Source of the DNA: Hyphomicrobium sp. MC1
Lineage (GTDB): Bacteria; Pseudomonadota; Alphaproteobacteria; Rhizobiales; Hyphomicrobiaceae
Length of the DNA stretch: 64,000 nt
Assembly (NCBI RefSeq): GCF_000253295.1
Contig: NC_015717.1
Span: forward strand, 2,666,001 to 2,730,000
Direction: 5' to 3'
Shown here: positions 60,706-64,000 of the stretch, piece by piece
Layout of the letters: each line of letters begins with the position of its first letter
Numbering within the stretch: the stretch's first letter is position 1
Notes under the pieces: model-generated
What the model saw: only the letters and a program-made list of their open reading frames with translations
Database searches by the model: none
Told to the model about the DNA's origin: nothing
Position numbers and translations under genes: made by a program

Positions 60706-61767
60706 TCAGCTTGCGTCCGAGCCTGACGATCCGTCGTCATGACTTCCCTTGTCACGCGCGACAAGCCGTTTGATCATGGCCTGCTCACGCGCGGATTCGC
60801 GCAACGGCTTTGCCGGTGTGCCGAAGTATCGGCCGCCCGCCGCGAGATCGTGCGTGGGATGCGATGCCCCGCCGACCTGCGCGCCACTACCGATCTTGAT
60901 GTGGCCGACAGTCCCGGATTGACCGCCCATGACGACAAAATCGCCGAGCTCGGTCGAGCCCGAGATGCCGCACATCGCAACGATGATGCAGTTGCGGCCG
61001 ATCAGGACGTTGTGCCCGATCTGGCAGAGATTATCAATTTTCGTCCCCTCGCCGATCATCGTATCCTTAAGGGCGCCACGGTCTATGGTTGTATTTGCCC
61101 CTATCTCAACATCATCCTGGATGATGACGCGACCGATCTGCGGAACTTTCAGATGTCCGCTGCGGCCCATGGCGAAGCCGAAACCGTCCTGGCCGATCCG
61201 GACGCCGGAATGAATAATGACGCGATCGCCCACAAGTGCGTGAGTGACGGTCGCCAGCGGGCCGATAAAACAGTCCCGTCCGATCGTTACCCGTGCGCCG
61301 ACGACCGCGCCTGCGGCGATGCGCGTGCCGCTGCCGATCTGCACGCCGGGCCCGATGATGACGCCCGGCTCGATGATGACACCGGCCTCGATCTTGGCGG
61401 TCGGGTCGATAGGCGGCGCACCTGCTACAGCCACCATGGGTTGCATAGCGCTTGGATAAAACAGCGCCAAAGCCAAAGCGAAGCCGTGATAGGGCTGCGG
61501 CGTGACTAGAGCCGTCGTTCCGGCCGGCACGCGATCGGCGAGTGCCGGACTAACCAGACAAGCGCCGGCGTTCGTCGTAGCCAGCTGCGGCAGATATTTC
61601 TTATTGTCGATAAACGACACATGCGTGGCCGCCGCTTCGACGAGCGGCCGTACGTCGTCGATCAGGGCATCGGGATTTGCCCCGTCAGCCAATTTTGCGC
61701 CTGCCGCCTTTGCGACTTCAGACAGCGTATATGGCCCGGTGCGTTCGAAAAAACCGGGATGCTCCAT
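60706..61767 (-). CDS. lpxD: UDP-3-O-acylglucosamine N-acyltransferase
   Basis: 353 residues from the ATG at 61767, preceded by GGAGG. An N-terminal uridine-binding domain (TLSEVAKAAGAKL; VSFIDNKKYLPQLATTNAGACLV) is followed by hexapeptide coils (IGSGTRIAAGAVVGARVTIG). The catalytic histidine is in NLCQIGHNVLIGRNC, and a C-terminal helix ends the protein. It adds the second acyl chain in lipid A synthesis. A terminator separates it from bamA, so it probably has its own promoter. Confidence 0.96.
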   Translation of the reverse strand: MEHPGFFERTGPYTLSEVAKAAGAKLADGANPDALIDDVRPLVEAAATHVSFIDNKKYLPQLATTNAGACLVSPALADRVPAGTTALVTPQPYHGFALALALFYPSAMQPMVAVAGAPPIDPTAKIEAGVIIEPGVIIGPGVQIGSGTRIAAGAVVGARVTIGRDCFIGPLATVTHALVGDRVIIHSGVRIGQDGFGFAMGRSGHLKVPQIGRVIIQDDVEIGANTTIDRGALKDTMIGEGTKIDNLCQIGHNVLIGRNCIIVAMCGISGSTELGDFVVMGGQSGTVGHIKIGSGAQVGGASHPTHDLAAGGRYFGTPAKPLRESAREQAMIKRLVARDKGSHDDGSSGSDAS

Positions 61768-61887
61768 GGCGCCGCCTCCGGCACGTCGTTGTTTCAGATG
61801 ATTGGTGTGGGGACGTTGAATGGACGACCTGAGAGATAATGGCAAGCCCCTGAGCGGAATTGCCCATAGCTGTATTGCCTGATCGAC

Positions 61888-61919
61888 AAAAAGAGCGGCG
61901 CCTCTGTGGGCGCCGCTCT
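61888..61919 (-). terminator. Rho-independent terminator after bamA
   Basis: Arms AGAGCGGCGCC (61892-61902) and GGCGCCGCTCT (61909-61919) pair perfectly over 11 bases, and on the minus strand the hairpin is followed by TTTTTGTCG. It lies about 40 bases past the bamA stop. Confidence 0.88.
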
Positions 61920-61957
61920 CGAATTTATCACAATTTCAAACCGTTCACGTGCGGATC

Positions 61958-64000
61958 TTAGAACCTGGACGAAGCACCGAAGCGGAAGAACTGCGTCTGG
62001 TCGTAGCTTTCCTTGGTGAGGACCTTGGCAAAGTCCATGCGAAGCGGGCCGACAGGCGAGTTCCACATGATACTGCCACCAACTGACGACCGGATGGCGC
62101 TGCTGTCCTGCAAGCAGGATTTCCCGGACGTCGTGGTGCAGTTAGCAAGTGCGGCATCAGCTCCGCCTGTAGCATCCCACAGAGAACCGGCGTCGGCGAA
62201 GACCGCACCGCTGAGGCCAATGTCCTCAGGAACGAACGGCAGCGGGAAGCGAATTTCTGCAGTTGCCGCCCAGTATTTTTGACCGCCGAGCGCGTCTTTG
62301 TTCGACGAATTGATGTCTCGCGGACCGAAGCCAGAGATATCGAAACCGCGAACCGTCTCACCGCCTTTGAAGAAGGAGTCGAGCAGGCGGACATCTTCGC
62401 CGCCCCAGCCCTGGATCACGCCGCCAACGGCGCGGCCAACGAAGGTGATCTTGTCCGTGATCGGGTAGTAGTAGCGACCTTCCGCATTGACACGCCAGTA
62501 CTGTGCGTCACCGCCGAGACCCGCGAAGTCGTTTGCCAGTTCGATGTAGTAACCGTTGGTCGGGTTACGAGCATTGTTACGCCGATCGTAGCTGATGGTC
62601 GTGCCGATGAGCGACGTCCAGTAGCCCTTATCGGTACAACGGAACAGGCCGTTCTGGTCGGTGCCGCCGTTGAAGTTCGCACCGCAGGCTTCCTTAATGG
62701 CAGGCGATGCCCAAGACGTAACGTCGAAGATCTCATCGCGAGACAGAGCGTAGCTCGTCTGCATCCAGAGATGCTCAGCGAGCGGGAAGCCCAGACGAAC
62801 GTCACCGCCGATTTTGCGCTGTTGGAAGCCTGACTGATCGGTGTAGTCGAGCTGTTTGAAGAACAGGTCGAAGCCCGCAGCCAAGTTACGATCAAGGAAG
62901 CGCGGTTCGGTGAACGAGAAGTCCACCTGCGCACGCTCAAACGAGCCTGCAAGTTTCAAGCGGACGTACTGTCCATTACCGAACAGGTTGCGCTCGGAGA
63001 TCGAGACGTCGCCGATGACGCCTTCACTCGTCGAGTAGCCCGCACCGAACGAAAGCTCGCCGGTCGACTGTTCTTGCACCTCGACGTCGAGGATGACGCG
63101 GTCGGGTGCAGAGCCGGGACGACGCTTGATGTCGACGCTCTTGAAGAGGCCGAGCGCCTGCAAGCGCTTCTTGGCGCGGTCAACCATCAACGCGTTGAAC
63201 GCGTCGCCTTCCGCGAGGCGGAATTCGCGACGGATCACGAAGTCTTTCGTGCGCGTATTGCCGATGACGTTGATGCGCTCGATGTAGATGCGCGGGCCTT
63301 CGTCAACGACGTAGGTAATCGCAATCGTGTGCGATGCTGCATCAGGGATCGGCCGCGGACGAACGCGTGCGAAGGCATAGCCTTGGTCGGCAATGTCGAG
63401 CGTCAGCTTTTCCGACGTCTTGTCGATTTGCGAGGCGTCGTAGACCTGCCCCGTCTGCGTCAGGAGATCGCCCGTCAGCGTGCTGGTATCGATGCCCGGA
63501 AGCGAGCTTTCGATGTTGATGGCACCGAACGTATAGGGCTGACCTTCCTCGATTGCGAAGGTGATGATGAAGCCCGTGCCGTCCGGATCGATTTCGGCGT
63601 TAGCAGCCGTAACGGACGCGTCGGGATAGCCGTTCTTGAGGTAATACTGACGGATGAGCTCGCGGTCGAGGTTCATGCGGTCAGGATCGTAGATCGACGT
63701 TCCCTTGAGGAAGTCGAACCAGCCGACCTGCGTCGTCGAGATGACGTCGCGCAACTGGCTGTCGGAGAACGCGTGGTTGCCGACGAAATTGATGCCTTTG
63801 ACCTTCGTAGCCGTACCTTCGTTGATCTCGAAGACGAGGTTTACGCGATCTTGTTCAAGCTGAATGATCTTCGGTTCAACGGTCGCGGCGAAAAGGCCCT
63901 GACGGCGATAAACGTCGAGAATGCGCTGCACATCGGCCTGAGCCTTGGCGCGCGTGAAGACAGAGCGGGGTTTCAACTGAACTTCGCCGACAAGCGTGGC
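61958..64000 (-). CDS. bamA: Outer-membrane protein assembly factor BamA, 3' part
   Basis: The last 680 codons of a gene entering from the right edge. POTRA repeats are visible (ILDVYRRQGLFAATVEPKI; RQYYLKNGYPDASVTAANAEID; LTLDIADQGYAFARVRPRPI; RINVIGNTRTKDFVIRREFRL), followed by the 16-strand barrel with VRGF in GGETVRGFDISGFGPRD (the loop 6 motif) and a terminal phenylalanine (FGASSRF). It inserts beta-barrel proteins into the outer membrane. Its place upstream of lpxD-fabZ-lpxA is conserved in proteobacteria. Confidence 0.96.
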   Translation of the reverse strand, partial: ATLVGEVQLKPRSVFTRAKAQADVQRILDVYRRQGLFAATVEPKIIQLEQDRVNLVFEINEGTATKVKGINFVGNHAFSDSQLRDVISTTQVGWFDFLKGTSIYDPDRMNLDRELIRQYYLKNGYPDASVTAANAEIDPDGTGFIITFAIEEGQPYTFGAINIESSLPGIDTSTLTGDLLTQTGQVYDASQIDKTSEKLTLDIADQGYAFARVRPRPIPDAASHTIAITYVVDEGPRIYIERINVIGNTRTKDFVIRREFRLAEGDAFNALMVDRAKKRLQALGLFKSVDIKRRPGSAPDRVILDVEVQEQSTGELSFGAGYSTSEGVIGDVSISERNLFGNGQYVRLKLAGSFERAQVDFSFTEPRFLDRNLAAGFDLFFKQLDYTDQSGFQQRKIGGDVRLGFPLAEHLWMQTSYALSRDEIFDVTSWASPAIKEACGANFNGGTDQNGLFRCTDKGYWTSLIGTTISYDRRNNARNPTNGYYIELANDFAGLGGDAQYWRVNAEGRYYYPITDKITFVGRAVGGVIQGWGGEDVRLLDSFFKGGETVRGFDISGFGPRDINSSNKDALGGQKYWAATAEIRFPLPFVPEDIGLSGAVFADAGSLWDATGGADAALANCTTTSGKSCLQDSSAIRSSVGGSIMWNSPVGPLRMDFAKVLTKESYDQTQFFRFGASSRF

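Overview
The window reads as chromosomal DNA of an alphaproteobacterium, most likely of the Hyphomicrobiales (a Hyphomicrobium-like organism is a guess). The support is LpxI rather than LpxH in the lipid A pathway, the order bamA-lpxD-fabZ-lpxA-lpxI/lpxB next to gltA and gltX, a GTTC-N7-GTTC SOS box in front of lexA, GC-rich codon use, and DUF2793, DUF1499 and FRG proteins. It contains two intact tRNA genes and no rRNA or CRISPR array.

Region 1 (1-26.5 kb) is a surface polysaccharide locus. It starts with the 5' part of a polyprenyl-phosphate sugar-1-phosphate transferase and an acyltransferase, then a NodB-type deacetylase coupled to a glycosyltransferase. A minus-strand run of nine genes (13.4 to 3.7 kb), five of its eight junctions being 4-base stop/start overlaps, makes an acetamido-amino sugar (WbpD-, WbpB- and WbpE-like enzymes), a second amino sugar (epimerase plus DegT aminotransferase) and a Wzm/Wzt ABC exporter whose ATPase carries a Wzt-type C-terminal domain, and ends with two glycosyltransferases. 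Opposite it lies a GumC/Wzz-like co-polymerase whose kinase-like tail has lost its P-loop. Glycosyltransferases, a Wzx-type flippase, a long Wza/ExoF-like export protein, an ExoA-like transferase, a HAD-UbiA fusion, a small DMT flippase, an unassigned membrane protein and an FkbM methyltransferase follow.

Region 2 (26.5-37 kb) has an outer-membrane beta-barrel, a 1.36 kaa Pls/PosA-type single-module NRPS-like protein with its own Sfp-type phosphopantetheinyl transferase, an M23-like protein, a periplasmic VOC protein and an FAD oxidoreductase. The A-domain pocket of the NRPS-like protein resembles a lysine code.

Region 3 (37-50.4 kb) is accessory in character. A 1.4-kb island carrying a single FRG-domain gene sits between a complete tRNA-Gln and an exact 47-bp copy of its 3' end. 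tRNA-Pro and two phage-tail-like genes follow, then housekeeping genes (a UDP-sugar epimerase, an FAD hydroxylase, an MBL hydrolase, DUF1499, pdxH). Next come a membrane-anchored ParA ATPase coupled to an unknown partner and about 1.2 kb of repeats. The repeats include a family of 39-bp double-stem palindromes whose stems differ from copy to copy while staying self-complementary.

Region 4 (50.4-64 kb) is core genome: lexA with an SOS box, a comEC-like gene, gltX, gltA, and the lipid A/outer-membrane cluster. LpxI and LpxB are one continuous polypeptide with an apparently duplicated LpxI domain. The window ends inside bamA.
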